This document shows, piece by piece, positions 1-6,568 of a DNA stretch of 7,982 nt (position 1 is its first letter; each line of letters starts with the position of its first letter). Below the pieces are notes generated by a model. The model saw only the letters and a list, made by a program, of their open reading frames with translations. It was not told where the DNA came from and ran no database searches. The stretch is taken from NCBI GenBank assembly GCA_005884985.1, contig VAYK01000017.1, positions 1 through 7,982 of the forward strand, read 5' to 3'. This DNA is from Actinomycetota bacterium. Lineage in GTDB: Bacteria; Actinomycetota; Thermoleophilia; Solirubrobacterales; 70-9. The position numbers were made by a program, and so were the translations under genes.

Positions 1-665
1 TGACCAAGGGGTACGCGATCGGCTCGGCGGCACTGGCGGCCCTTGTCCTGTTCAGCGCCTTCAAGATCGAGCTTGCCGACGAGGCGCCGGCCGGCTTCGA
101 CCTCGGCTCGCTGTTCAACTTATCGAGTCCGGCCGTGCTGATCGGGCTGCTGATCGGCGGCATGATGGTCTATTTGTTCGTCGCCCTGGCGATCGAAGCG
201 GTCGGGCGGGCGGGCGGCCAGGTGGTCGAGGAGGTCCGCCGCCAGTTCCGCGACCACCCGGGGATCATGGAGGGCACCGAGAGGCCGGAGTACGGGCGAA
301 CCGTGGCGATCGTCACCGCCGCCGCCCAGCGGGAGATGATCCTGCCGTCGCTGATCCCGATCGTAGTGCCGCTGGTCGTCGGCCTGATCAGCGTCGACGC
401 GCTCGGCGGCCTGCTGATCGGTGTGATCGTCGTCGGCCTGTTCGCGGCGATCTCGATGACCGCGGGCGGCGGCGCGTGGGACAACGCCAAGAAGCTGATC
501 GAGGACGGCGCCTACGGAGGCAAGGGCTCCGAGGCCCACGCGGCCGCGGTCACCGGCGACACCGTCGGCGACCCCTACAAGGACACCGCGGGCCCGGCGA
601 TCAACCCGATGATCAAGGTTGCCAACATCGTCGCCATCCTGATCATCCCGATCGTTCACTTCTAG
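1..665 (+). CDS. hppA: Membrane-bound proton-translocating pyrophosphatase, C-terminal part (5' end outside window)
   Basis: This is the last 220 residues of an H+-PPase, an integral membrane enzyme that splits pyrophosphate and pumps protons out of the cytoplasm. The reading frame starts at base 3; bases 1-2 belong to the preceding codon. Family hallmarks are the TKGYAIGSA helix at the very start, GGGAWDNAKK at partial residues 155-164, and the pyrophosphate/Mg-binding stretch GDTVGDPYKDTAGP with INPMIKV at 185-206. About five hydrophobic membrane segments are visible, and the protein ends right after the last one, as usual in the family. The first residue is Thr in the TKG motif. From memory, K+-independent enzymes have Thr there and K+-dependent ones Gly or Ala, so this is probably the K+-independent H+ pump; the paired Lys/Ala position three residues upstream is outside the window. 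The usual family length is about 650-800 residues, so roughly two thirds is missing. Confidence 0.96.
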   Translation, partial: TKGYAIGSAALAALVLFSAFKIELADEAPAGFDLGSLFNLSSPAVLIGLLIGGMMVYLFVALAIEAVGRAGGQVVEEVRRQFRDHPGIMEGTERPEYGRTVAIVTAAAQREMILPSLIPIVVPLVVGLISVDALGGLLIGVIVVGLFAAISMTAGGGAWDNAKKLIEDGAYGGKGSEAHAAAVTGDTVGDPYKDTAGPAINPMIKVANIVAILIIPIVHF

Positions 666-714
666 TTGTGGCCCTCGGGGCCAACCGCCTGGCCGCCGCT
701 CGGACGACACTGCA

Positions 715-739
715 GTTGACCCTGCTTCAGGGGGTCAAC
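715..739 (+). terminator. Stem-loop after hppA, possible terminator without a U-tract
   Basis: GTTGACCC at 715-722 pairs perfectly with GGGTCAAC at 732-739. An alternative fold pairs CCCTG (720-724) with CAGGG (728-732) around a 3-base loop and continues with GTTGA/TCAAC across a 2-base bulge. It lies 50 bases after the hppA stop and 82 before the next start. No T-run follows, so it would be a U-tract-less terminator of the kind proposed in GC-rich Actinobacteria, or alternatively a protein-binding dyad. A second, shorter hairpin lies directly behind the hppA stop (TGGCCC at 669-674 with GGGCCA at 678-683). Confidence 0.4.
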
Positions 740-805
740 GTCGCTCTCGTCGCGCCGCGGGCTGGCTGCGCCTTGCCAGGACCTCGCCGTCCGTCGATCC
801 GCAGG

Positions 806-811
806 TAGGCT
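806..811 (+). promoter_or_regulatory. Putative -10 element of a near-leaderless promoter for the hydroxy-acid oxidase gene
   Basis: TAGGCT matches the TAnnnT -10 pattern and ends nine bases before the ATG at 821, so transcription would begin at or within a few bases of the start codon. No Shine-Dalgarno sequence lies at normal spacing; the AGG at 803-805 is too far away. No convincing -35 hexamer is seen. This is the weakest of the four such hexamers in the window. Confidence 0.4.
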
Positions 812-820
812 CGCGGCGAA

Positions 821-1891
821 ATGAGCGCGGACGGCGAGCCGATCAATGTTGCCGACTACGAGCGGCTGGCTTCGGAGGTGCTCGATCCTGGGGCGCTCGG
901 GTACTTCGCCGGCGGTGCGGCGGACGAGCGGACGCTGCGCGAGAACGTGGCGGCGCTTGCGCGCTGGCGGCTGCGGCCGCGGGTGCTCGTCGACGTCGCT
1001 GAGGTCAGCACCCGCACCACGGTGCTCGGCGAGCCGGCGATGCCGATCCTCGTGGCCCCGGTCGCCTTCCAGCAGCTCGCGCACCCCGACGGCGAAGCCG
1101 GGATGGCGCGTGCCGCCGCGGCCGTCGGGACCGTGATGTGCCTCTCGACCTTGGCCACGGCACGACCGCGCGAGGTCGCCGCCGCGGCGCCCGATACGGG
1201 GCTGTGGCTCCAGCTCTACTGCTTCCGCGACCGGGGGGTGACCAGGGCGCTGCTCGACGAGGCGATCGAGGCGGGGTTCCGCGCCGTGGCGCTGACCGTC
1301 GACGCCCCGCGCCCCGGGCGGCGGGAGCGGGACCTGCGTAGCGGCTTCCGGCTGCCCTCCGAGCTCAGCGTGCCGAGCGTCGTCGAGGCGACCGGGGCCC
1401 GGGATCCGATCAGCGTCGCGGACATCCTCCGCCTGGTCGATCCGGCGCTCGGCTGGGCGGACCTCGAGGCGTTGGTCGCGGACTCGAGCCTGCCCGTCCT
1501 CGTCAAGGGGGTGATGACGGCCGAGGACGCGGTGCTGGCCGCCGATCGGGGCGCGGCCGGGGTGATCGTCTCCAATCACGGCGGGCGCCAGCTCGACGGG
1601 GTCCCCGCCACCATCGACGTCGTCGGCGAGGTCGCCGATGCCGTCGGGGACCGCATGGAGGTGCTGATGGACGGCGGGGTGAGGAGGGGAACCGATGTGC
1701 TCACGGCGCTCGCCCTCGGCGCCCGGGCGGTGCTGGTTGGCAGGCCCGCCCTGTGGGGCCTCGCGGTGGCCGGGGAGCAGGGCGCCAGGCGGGTGCTCGA
1801 GCTGTTGCGCGACGAGCTCGAGCTGGCGCTGGCGCTGTGCGGCTGCCCGGTGCCCGAGGCGGTCTCAAGGGATCACGTGCGGCGCGCCTGA
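821..1891 (+). CDS. FMN-dependent alpha-hydroxy-acid oxidase/dehydrogenase (glycolate/lactate oxidase family)
   Basis: This 356-residue TIM-barrel flavoenzyme oxidises an L-2-hydroxy acid to the 2-oxo acid using FMN. All catalytic and FMN-binding positions known from spinach glycolate oxidase can be placed: Tyr28 (GYFAGGAADE), Ser109, Gln131 and Tyr133 (LQLY), Thr159 and Asp161 (TVDAPR), Arg168, Lys229 (VLVKG), the catalytic pair His253/Arg256 (SNHGGRQLDG), and the phosphate-binding DGGVRRG (284-290) and GR (307-308). It should therefore be active. Length is typical. There is no signal peptide or membrane segment, so it is a soluble cytoplasmic enzyme. The substrate is not settled: the position of glycolate oxidase Trp108 is Leu111 here, as in the lactate dehydrogenase flavocytochrome b2, which hints at lactate or another bulkier acid. 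The electron acceptor (oxygen or respiratory chain) cannot be read from the sequence. It appears to be a separate transcription unit from hppA. The ATG at 821 is supported by the hexamer upstream and by full alignment of the N-terminus. Confidence 0.93.
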   Translation: MSADGEPINVADYERLASEVLDPGALGYFAGGAADERTLRENVAALARWRLRPRVLVDVAEVSTRTTVLGEPAMPILVAPVAFQQLAHPDGEAGMARAAAAVGTVMCLSTLATARPREVAAAAPDTGLWLQLYCFRDRGVTRALLDEAIEAGFRAVALTVDAPRPGRRERDLRSGFRLPSELSVPSVVEATGARDPISVADILRLVDPALGWADLEALVADSSLPVLVKGVMTAEDAVLAADRGAAGVIVSNHGGRQLDGVPATIDVVGEVADAVGDRMEVLMDGGVRRGTDVLTALALGARAVLVGRPALWGLAVAGEQGARRVLELLRDELELALALCGCPVPEAVSRDHVRRA

Positions 1892-1921
1892 GAAGGGTGG
1901 TCGGGCCGCTTCGGCGCGTCC

Positions 1922-1927
1922 TATAGT
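1922..1927 (+). promoter_or_regulatory. Putative -10 element of a leaderless promoter for the first APC-UspA transporter
   Basis: TATAGT is a near-perfect TAnnnT -10 hexamer in otherwise GC-rich DNA. It ends eight bases before the ATG at 1936, leaving no room for a normal leader, and no Shine-Dalgarno sequence is present. No clear -35 hexamer is visible about 17 bases upstream (near 1899-1904). This supports ATG 1936 as the start and places a promoter in the 44-base gap after the oxidase gene. Confidence 0.6.
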
Positions 1928-1935
1928 CGGGTCGG

Positions 1936-3816
1936 ATGGCTGAGCGAATTCCGCGGGAAGAGTCGCTTCGCCGCGTGCACGGCGTTGGGGCGCTGTTCTC
2001 GGCGGCCTACGGGAATGTCGGCTCCTCGATCTACTACGCGCTGGGGGTGGTCGCCAGCTTCGCGCTCGGCCTGACCCCGGTGACCTGCCTGATCGCCGGG
2101 CTGATCTTCGCCTTCACCGCCGCCACTTACATCGAGGCGACCGTGATGTATCCGGAGGCGGGGGGGTCGGCGAGCTTCGCCCGCCATGCGTTCAACGAGG
2201 TCGTCAGCTTCATTGCCGGCTGGGGCCAGATGCTCAACTACATCATCACGGCCGCAATCTCGGCCTTCTTCGTGCCCCACTACCTTGGGGTCTTCTGGCC
2301 GGCGCTTCACCACGGCCCCGGCGACGTGATCGCCGGCATCGTCCTGGTGGCGCTGCTGGCGGCGCTCAACGTCAAGGGAACCCAGGAGTCCTCGCGGCTC
2401 AACCTGGTGTTGGCGATCGGCGACCTCTGCACCCAGATCCTGCTGGTCGCGATCGGGATCGCGCTGGTGCTGAGCCCGTCGACGCTGATCGACAACGTCC
2501 ACCTCGGCGTCGCGCCCACGTGGGGAAACGCCGCGCTCGGGATCGCGGTCGGGATGATCGCCTACACCGGAATCGAGACGATCTCGAACATGGCCGAGGA
2601 GGCGCGCGACGCGAAGCGAACCGTGCCCCGCGGCACCGAGCTGGTCGTGCTGGCGGTGCTCGGCCTCTACATCCTGCTCCCGGTCATCGCTCTGTCGGCG
2701 ATGCCGGTGACCCAGAACGCCGCCGGCCACTACTCCACCGAGCTGGGCACGACGTTCGCCGGCGACCCGGTGCTCGGGATCGTCGACAACCTCGGACTCG
2801 GCTCCGGCCTCACGCACGCTCTGCGGATCTACGTCGGGATCCTGGCGGCGGTGATCCTGTTGATCGCCACCAACGCGGCGCTGATTGGCGTCTCACGACT
2901 GACCTTCTCGATGGGCCACTATCGCCAGCTCCCTGAGCGGCTGCGCCAGGTTCACCCTCGCTTCAACACACCCTACATAGCGATCATCGTCTTCTCGGGG
3001 GTCGCGGCGTTGACGATGGTGCCGGGCAAGACCGACTTCCTGGCCACCCTGTACTCGTTCGGCGCCATGCTCTCGTTCACGGTCGCGCACATCTCGGTGC
3101 TGCGATTACGCCAGCGCTTCCCCGACGTCAAGCGAGGCTGGAAGCCGCCCTTCAACTTCCGCTTCCGGGGGGTGGAGCTGCCGCTGACCGCCGTTCTCGG
3201 CGGCCTCGGCACGTTCTCGGCCTGGATCGTGGTGATGGCGCTCAACCTGCGCACGCTGCTGGTCGGCGCCGCCTGGATGCTGCTCGGGATCGCCGTGTAC
3301 TACTTCTACCGCGACCACTGCGATCTGCCCCTGGCCCAGACCGTGAAGGTGGTGACGCCGGAGCCGCTGGGCGTCGAGGAGGTCGAGTACCAGAGCGTGC
3401 TGGTCGCCTTCGAGGAGGAGCCCTTCTCGGAGGAGGCGGTGGCGACCGCCGCCCGGCTGGCGGCGCGGCGGCGACGGGGGATCCACGTGCTGGCGATCGT
3501 CAACGTGCCCATCCATCTGCCGCTCGACGCGCCGCTCGAGGAGCGGGAGAGCGAGGCGCAGAGCAAGATCGAGCAGGCCAAGCTGATCGGCGGCATGAGG
3601 GTCACCGGGAGGGTGCAGAGGGTGCGCCCGGGCCAGGCGGGCCAGGCGATCGTCGAGGAGGCTCGGGCGATCAAGGCGGCCGCGATCGTGATGCAGCTTC
3701 GCTACCGCAACGGCACGCCGCTGTACGGCAAGACCCTGCAACACGTGCTCGCAGAGCGCCCCGTTCGCGTGATCGTCGCCGCCCAACCCGGGGAGAGCGT
3801 TCGGACCGCGGCCTAG
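1936..3816 (+). CDS. APC-superfamily transporter with C-terminal UspA-like domain; candidate KimA-like K+ importer
   Basis: This 626-residue protein has about 12 membrane helices (residues 16-458) and a cytoplasmic UspA-like domain (about 485-616; begins YQSVLVAF, ends VRVIVAA). The broken helices of the APC fold are clear: GNVGSSIYYALG in helix 1 (26-37) and YTGIETISNMAEEA with a trailing TVPRG in helix 6 (210-233). Homology alone would call it an amino acid permease. Several positions instead match the K+ site of Bacillus KimA as I recall it: Asn27 and Tyr34 (KimA Asp36, Tyr43), Asn101, Tyr102, Thr105 and Ser109 (Asp117, Tyr118, Thr121, Ser125), and Thr211 and Glu214 (Thr230, Glu233). Both KimA aspartates are Asn here. 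The UspA domain lacks the ATP-binding G-x2-G-x9-G-S/T motif: the region reads MQLRYRNGTPLYGKT (586-600). It has its own promoter, and a second transporter of the same architecture and two TrkA genes follow downstream. The substrate remains inferred; the fold and domain layout are secure. Confidence 0.88.
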   Translation: MAERIPREESLRRVHGVGALFSAAYGNVGSSIYYALGVVASFALGLTPVTCLIAGLIFAFTAATYIEATVMYPEAGGSASFARHAFNEVVSFIAGWGQMLNYIITAAISAFFVPHYLGVFWPALHHGPGDVIAGIVLVALLAALNVKGTQESSRLNLVLAIGDLCTQILLVAIGIALVLSPSTLIDNVHLGVAPTWGNAALGIAVGMIAYTGIETISNMAEEARDAKRTVPRGTELVVLAVLGLYILLPVIALSAMPVTQNAAGHYSTELGTTFAGDPVLGIVDNLGLGSGLTHALRIYVGILAAVILLIATNAALIGVSRLTFSMGHYRQLPERLRQVHPRFNTPYIAIIVFSGVAALTMVPGKTDFLATLYSFGAMLSFTVAHISVLRLRQRFPDVKRGWKPPFNFRFRGVELPLTAVLGGLGTFSAWIVVMALNLRTLLVGAAWMLLGIAVYYFYRDHCDLPLAQTVKVVTPEPLGVEEVEYQSVLVAFEEEPFSEEAVATAARLAARRRRGIHVLAIVNVPIHLPLDAPLEERESEAQSKIEQAKLIGGMRVTGRVQRVRPGQAGQAIVEEARAIKAAAIVMQLRYRNGTPLYGKTLQHVLAERPVRVIVAAQPGESVRTAA

Positions 3817-3868
3817 CGGGGCCATTCTCGCCACGACACAGGGGATCTGAGCCGGCCTGGGCGGGGCC

Positions 3869-3874
3869 TAGAAT
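3869..3874 (+). promoter_or_regulatory. Putative -10 element of a near-leaderless promoter for the small membrane protein and second transporter
   Basis: TAGAAT is a good TAnnnT hexamer ending nine bases before the ATG at 3884. The gap between the two transporter blocks (3817-3883) is only 67 bases and holds no Shine-Dalgarno sequence. The promoter would drive the 64-codon gene and, through the overlapping start, the second transporter. Confidence 0.55.
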
Positions 3875-3883
3875 CGGGCCGCA

Positions 3884-4078
3884 ATGGCGCCACCCGACCA
3901 GCTTTACCGCGGCGTCACCCGGATCTTCTCGGTGATCATCGTCGGCTTCGGCGTCGCGATCCTCGTCGTCACCGTGGCTGCCGGGGGCGGTCCGCTGTCG
4001 ACCGGTTTCCTGATCGGCCTGCTGTTCACCGCGCTCGGCGTCGCCCGCCTCTATCTGGCCCTGCGGTCAGGCAGTTGA
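3884..4078 (+). CDS. Small two-helix membrane protein of unknown function
   Basis: I do not recognise a named family for this 64-residue protein. It has a short polar N-terminus (MAPPDQLYRGVTR), a hydrophobic helix at about residues 14-33, a Gly-rich turn (GGGPLSTG, 34-41) and a second helix at about 42-59 ending in a short polar tail (RSGS), so it is probably a hairpin in the cytoplasmic membrane. It is credible as a gene because a clear -10 hexamer precedes it at leaderless spacing, the translation is a clean membrane hairpin rather than the Arg/Pro-rich composition of shadow frames, and its TGA stop overlaps the TTG start of the next transporter (TTGA at 4075-4078). That overlap implies translational coupling and balanced amounts, so it may be an accessory subunit of the second APC-UspA protein. 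That role is inferred only from position. Confidence 0.75.
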   Translation: MAPPDQLYRGVTRIFSVIIVGFGVAILVVTVAAGGGPLSTGFLIGLLFTALGVARLYLALRSGS

Positions 4079-6099
4079 GCGAGAGCCCGCCAAGCAAGCA
4101 GCCCCAGCAGGGAGGTGACGGCGGACCAGGACCCGACTCCGGCGGTCCCGGCCGCTGGCGGTTGCCCCTCGTGCGCCTCGGCCAGGGCCCACTGACGAGG
4201 CGCTTCCTCGGCGTTCCATGGCTGTTCGCGGTCGCCTACGCGGCGGTTGGCTTCTCGCTCTACTTCTCGATCGGCGTGGTGGCCGACCGCGGCCTCGGGC
4301 TGACGCCGCTGGTCTTCCTGGCCGCGGGGTTCCTGTTCGTGCTCGCGACGCTCAGCTACGTCGAGGGCGGCGCGATGTTCCTCGAGCGGGGCGGGTCGTC
4401 AACGCTCGCCCGCCACGCCTTCAACGAGCTGATCAGCTTCATCGCCGGCTGGGCGATCCTGATCGACTACATCATCGTCATCGCCTTGGCGGCGGTCTCG
4501 GTGCCTCATTACCTGAGCCCGATCTGGGGCGGCTTCACGCACGGGTGGGCGGAGATCACCGTCGCGGGCGTCGTGATCGCGTTCACGGCGGCCGTCAACA
4601 TCGCCGGCTTCACCGGCCACGTCCGCCAGCGCCCGCTGATCGTCCTGGCGCTGGCCGACATCGCCCTGCAGCTCGCCGTGATCGCCGCCGGGGCGATCGT
4701 CGCCATGCACCCCGATCTGCTGACCGCGCACGTCCATCTGTTCACGACGCCGTCCGCCAGGCACATCGTCGAGGCGCTCGCGGTGGCCACGCTCGCGTTC
4801 GCTGGCATCGAGGCGGCCTCCGACCTGGCCCCCGACCTGGAGTGGGAGCCGCGGGATCTGCGCCGCGTCGTCAGCTCGACCGCCGTGCTCCTGCCCCTGA
4901 TCTACGCCGGGATGGCCGCGATCGCGCTGATGGCGGTGCCTGTGGTTCCGGGCCCCCACGGGCTGCACACCGCGCTTGGCGAGCGCTTCATCGAGGAGCC
5001 GGTCCTTGGGGTGGTGAAGAGCTACGACCCGGCGTGGCTGTCCACCGTCCTGCAGGTGGCCGTGGTGGCGATCGCGCCCGCGGTGCTGGCCTGGGCGGCG
5101 AGCACCTCGATGCTGGGGCTGTCGCGGCACGTCTACGTGCTGGCCACCAACCGCCAGGTCCCGAGCTGGCTCGGCAAGCTCGGCAAGCGCTCCACTCCGT
5201 ATGTCGCGATCTCGGCGGCTGCGCTGATCGCGTTCGGGATCGCCGTTCCGGGCGACGTCCGCTTGCTGGCGGGGATCTACGCGTTCGGGGCCACGCTGGC
5301 GATCGCCATCGCCCACCTGTCGGTGATCCGGCTGCGCTGGACGGAGCCCGATCGCGAGCGCCCGTTCCGGATGCCGTTCGACGTGGCGGTTGGGGGGCGC
5401 AACCTTCCGCTGCCGGCGATCGTCGGCGCGGTGCTGATGGTGCTGCTGTGGATCGCGGTGCTCACCTTCCGAGGAAACGCTCGCTGGGTGGGCGGCGGTT
5501 GGATGCTGTTCGGCCTGGTTGCCTACGTGGTCTACAGGCGCTTCGTGGAGCGGACGTCGCTGACCAAGCGCGTCTCGGTGCCGGAGGAGGCGCTGCGCAA
5601 GGAGGTGCGCGAGGCCGAGTACGGCAACATCCTGGTGCCGGTCTTCGGGACCAAGCTCGACGACGACATCGTGAGCACCGCGGGCCGCCTCGCCGACGCC
5701 GCCGACCAGCCGGGTGAGGAGCGCCCGAGGCTCGAGGTGATCTACGTGCTGGACCTGCCGCTCACGGTGCCGCTGGACGCCCCGGCGCCAACGGAGCGGT
5801 TGGAGGCCGCGGAGGCCGCGCTGAAGCGCGCCAAGGAGGTGGGCGAGGAATATGAGACGGTCGAGGTCGAGACGGACCTGGTGCGGGCGCGCAGCGTTGG
5901 CGCGGGGATTGTCGATGAGGCGCGACGCCGGAACGTCGAGTTGATCGTGATGGGCGGCGAGCCGCCAACCCGCGTGCGCGGCGGGGCGATCCTCGGCGGC
6001 ATCGGAGGATCACGTCCGCCGGAGGTAGGCGAGGTGACCGAATACGTGCTCAAGAAGGCGCCCTGCCGGGTGCTGCTCACCGCCCCGCCCGAGGGTTAG
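4075..6099 (+). CDS. Second APC-superfamily transporter with C-terminal UspA-like domain, diverged paralogue
   Basis: This 674-residue paralogue of the transporter at 1936-3816 has a Gly/Pro/Gln-rich tail before helix 1 (residues 1-29), about 12 helices (48-489) and a UspA-like domain (about 516-670; GNILVPVF to CRVLLTA). The first three helices align without gaps at an offset of 30, sharing for example ARHAFNE, SFIAGW and VPHYL. The putative ion-site positions differ: Asn27 becomes Ala57, Tyr34 becomes Phe64, Thr105 becomes Val135, Ser109 becomes Ala139 and Thr211 becomes Ala243, while Asp131, Tyr132 and Glu246 are kept. The helix 6 tail AEEARDAKRTVPRG is also lost. The UspA domain keeps only part of the nucleotide loop (MGGEP, 626-630) and has a Gly/Pro-rich insertion (about 630-652). 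The start is a TTG overlapping the previous stop; the next in-frame ATG is inside helix 2, so a downstream start would remove helix 1. It may have a different substrate or a partner or sensor role. Confidence 0.87.
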   Translation: MSESPPSKQPQQGGDGGPGPDSGGPGRWRLPLVRLGQGPLTRRFLGVPWLFAVAYAAVGFSLYFSIGVVADRGLGLTPLVFLAAGFLFVLATLSYVEGGAMFLERGGSSTLARHAFNELISFIAGWAILIDYIIVIALAAVSVPHYLSPIWGGFTHGWAEITVAGVVIAFTAAVNIAGFTGHVRQRPLIVLALADIALQLAVIAAGAIVAMHPDLLTAHVHLFTTPSARHIVEALAVATLAFAGIEAASDLAPDLEWEPRDLRRVVSSTAVLLPLIYAGMAAIALMAVPVVPGPHGLHTALGERFIEEPVLGVVKSYDPAWLSTVLQVAVVAIAPAVLAWAASTSMLGLSRHVYVLATNRQVPSWLGKLGKRSTPYVAISAAALIAFGIAVPGDVRLLAGIYAFGATLAIAIAHLSVIRLRWTEPDRERPFRMPFDVAVGGRNLPLPAIVGAVLMVLLWIAVLTFRGNARWVGGGWMLFGLVAYVVYRRFVERTSLTKRVSVPEEALRKEVREAEYGNILVPVFGTKLDDDIVSTAGRLADAADQPGEERPRLEVIYVLDLPLTVPLDAPAPTERLEAAEAALKRAKEVGEEYETVEVETDLVRARSVGAGIVDEARRRNVELIVMGGEPPTRVRGGAILGGIGGSRPPEVGEVTEYVLKKAPCRVLLTAPPEG

Positions 6100-6112
6100 T
6101 CCGGGTTAGTCG
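6093..6112 (+). repeat. 10-bp tandem duplication spanning the stop codon of the second transporter gene
   Basis: GGGTTAGTCC (6093-6102) is followed directly by GGGTTAGTCG (6103-6112), nine of ten bases identical. The first copy contains the TAG stop of the transporter gene (6097-6099). It lies in the 25-base gap between the convergent transporter and cupin genes. It looks like a simple slippage duplication; no convincing terminator is seen in this gap. Confidence 0.6.
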
Positions 6113-6124
6113 CTGGACGCCGGC

Positions 6125-6520
6125 TCAGTCGGCCCAGAAGTCCTGCACGGTCTCGGCGTCGCGGTCGTGATGGGGCCCGAAGACGAGCAGCTCGAGGCCG
6201 TCCGGCCCTGCCTCGAACGCCCGCGTCACGTGCGGCGCGACGCGGATCGCGTCCATGGGGCCGATCTCGACGACGTCGTCGTCGAGTCTCACCCGGCCGC
6301 TGCCCGCCAGCACGACGTTGACTTCCTCCGCCTCGTGGTGGCGATGCGCGAACGCCTGGCGCTTGCCGGGGCGCACGACGTGGTACGCCAGGCCGGTGGT
6401 CTCGGCCCCGAGGTCGCCGCGGGGGAAGCGCGCCTCCTGCGACTCGGAGAAGCCGTACTTGATCGCCATGTCCTCGACCTCGCGGAGGTTCCTGATCGCG
6501 TAGTCGCTCACCGGCGCCAT
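6125..6520 (-). CDS. Small single-domain cupin protein
   Basis: This 131-residue cupin lies on the minus strand, convergent with the second transporter and divergent from the TrkA gene. The first cupin motif is present: His59, His61 and Glu65 or Glu66 in AHRHHEAEEVNVVLAGSG, suited to binding a divalent metal. In the second motif the usual fourth ligand His is replaced (APHVTRAFEAG, 95-105, with Ala101 at the expected place), so the metal site is incomplete or the protein acts as a binding or sensing protein rather than an oxygenase. No other domain is attached, and the reaction is unknown. I chose the start MAPVSDYAIRN at 6520 because an extension to 6583 would run over the TrkA start and a palindrome and adds only Arg/Pro-rich sequence. 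A GGAG lies nine bases before this start. A regulatory link to the neighbouring ion-transport genes is possible but unproven. Confidence 0.82.
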   Translation of the reverse strand: MAPVSDYAIRNLREVEDMAIKYGFSESQEARFPRGDLGAETTGLAYHVVRPGKRQAFAHRHHEAEEVNVVLAGSGRVRLDDDVVEIGPMDAIRVAPHVTRAFEAGPDGLELLVFGPHHDRDAETVQDFWAD

Positions 6521-6539
6521 GCTAGTGGTCTCCACTAGC
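6521..6539. promoter_or_regulatory. Perfect 19-bp palindrome in the divergent cupin/TrkA control region, probable operator
   Basis: GCTAGTGG (6521-6528), a 3-base centre TCT, and CCACTAGC (6532-6539) form an exact inverted repeat with 8-base arms. It abuts the cupin start codon, covers its GGAG ribosome site, and lies about 46 bases upstream of the TrkA start, where an activator or repressor could touch RNA polymerase. It is AT-richer than its surroundings. It is either an operator for a dimeric regulator, or, in the cupin transcript, a hairpin that hides the ribosome site. No regulator gene lies in the window. Confidence 0.6.
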
Positions 6540-6562
6540 CGGGGCCGTCGGCCGGCGGCGGG

Positions 6563-6568
6563 TAGCAT
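6563..6568 (+). promoter_or_regulatory. Putative -10 element of a leaderless promoter for the TrkA operon
   Basis: TAGCAT fits TAnnnT and ends seven bases before the ATG at 6576, the standard distance for transcription to begin on the A of the start codon. No Shine-Dalgarno sequence is present. A -35 hexamer at 17-base spacing would fall at 6540-6545, directly beside the palindrome, and does not resemble the consensus, which suggests help from an activator. Confidence 0.55.

Noticed and set aside
1921..2817. 298-codon minus-strand frame opposite the first transporter, and similar ones at 662-1579, 3106-3834 and 4399-5316
   Set aside because: Highly charged Arg/Asp/His/Gln-rich translations without motifs, each lying over a strongly supported plus-strand gene.
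4218..5717. 499-codon open frame on the plus strand inside the second transporter gene
   Set aside because: Arg/Gly/Ala-rich frame-shifted shadow; the overlapping frame encodes a well-formed 12-helix transporter.
6100..6124. Bidirectional terminator between the convergent transporter and cupin genes
   Set aside because: The 25-base gap holds only short, weak pairings and no T-run; nothing convincing.
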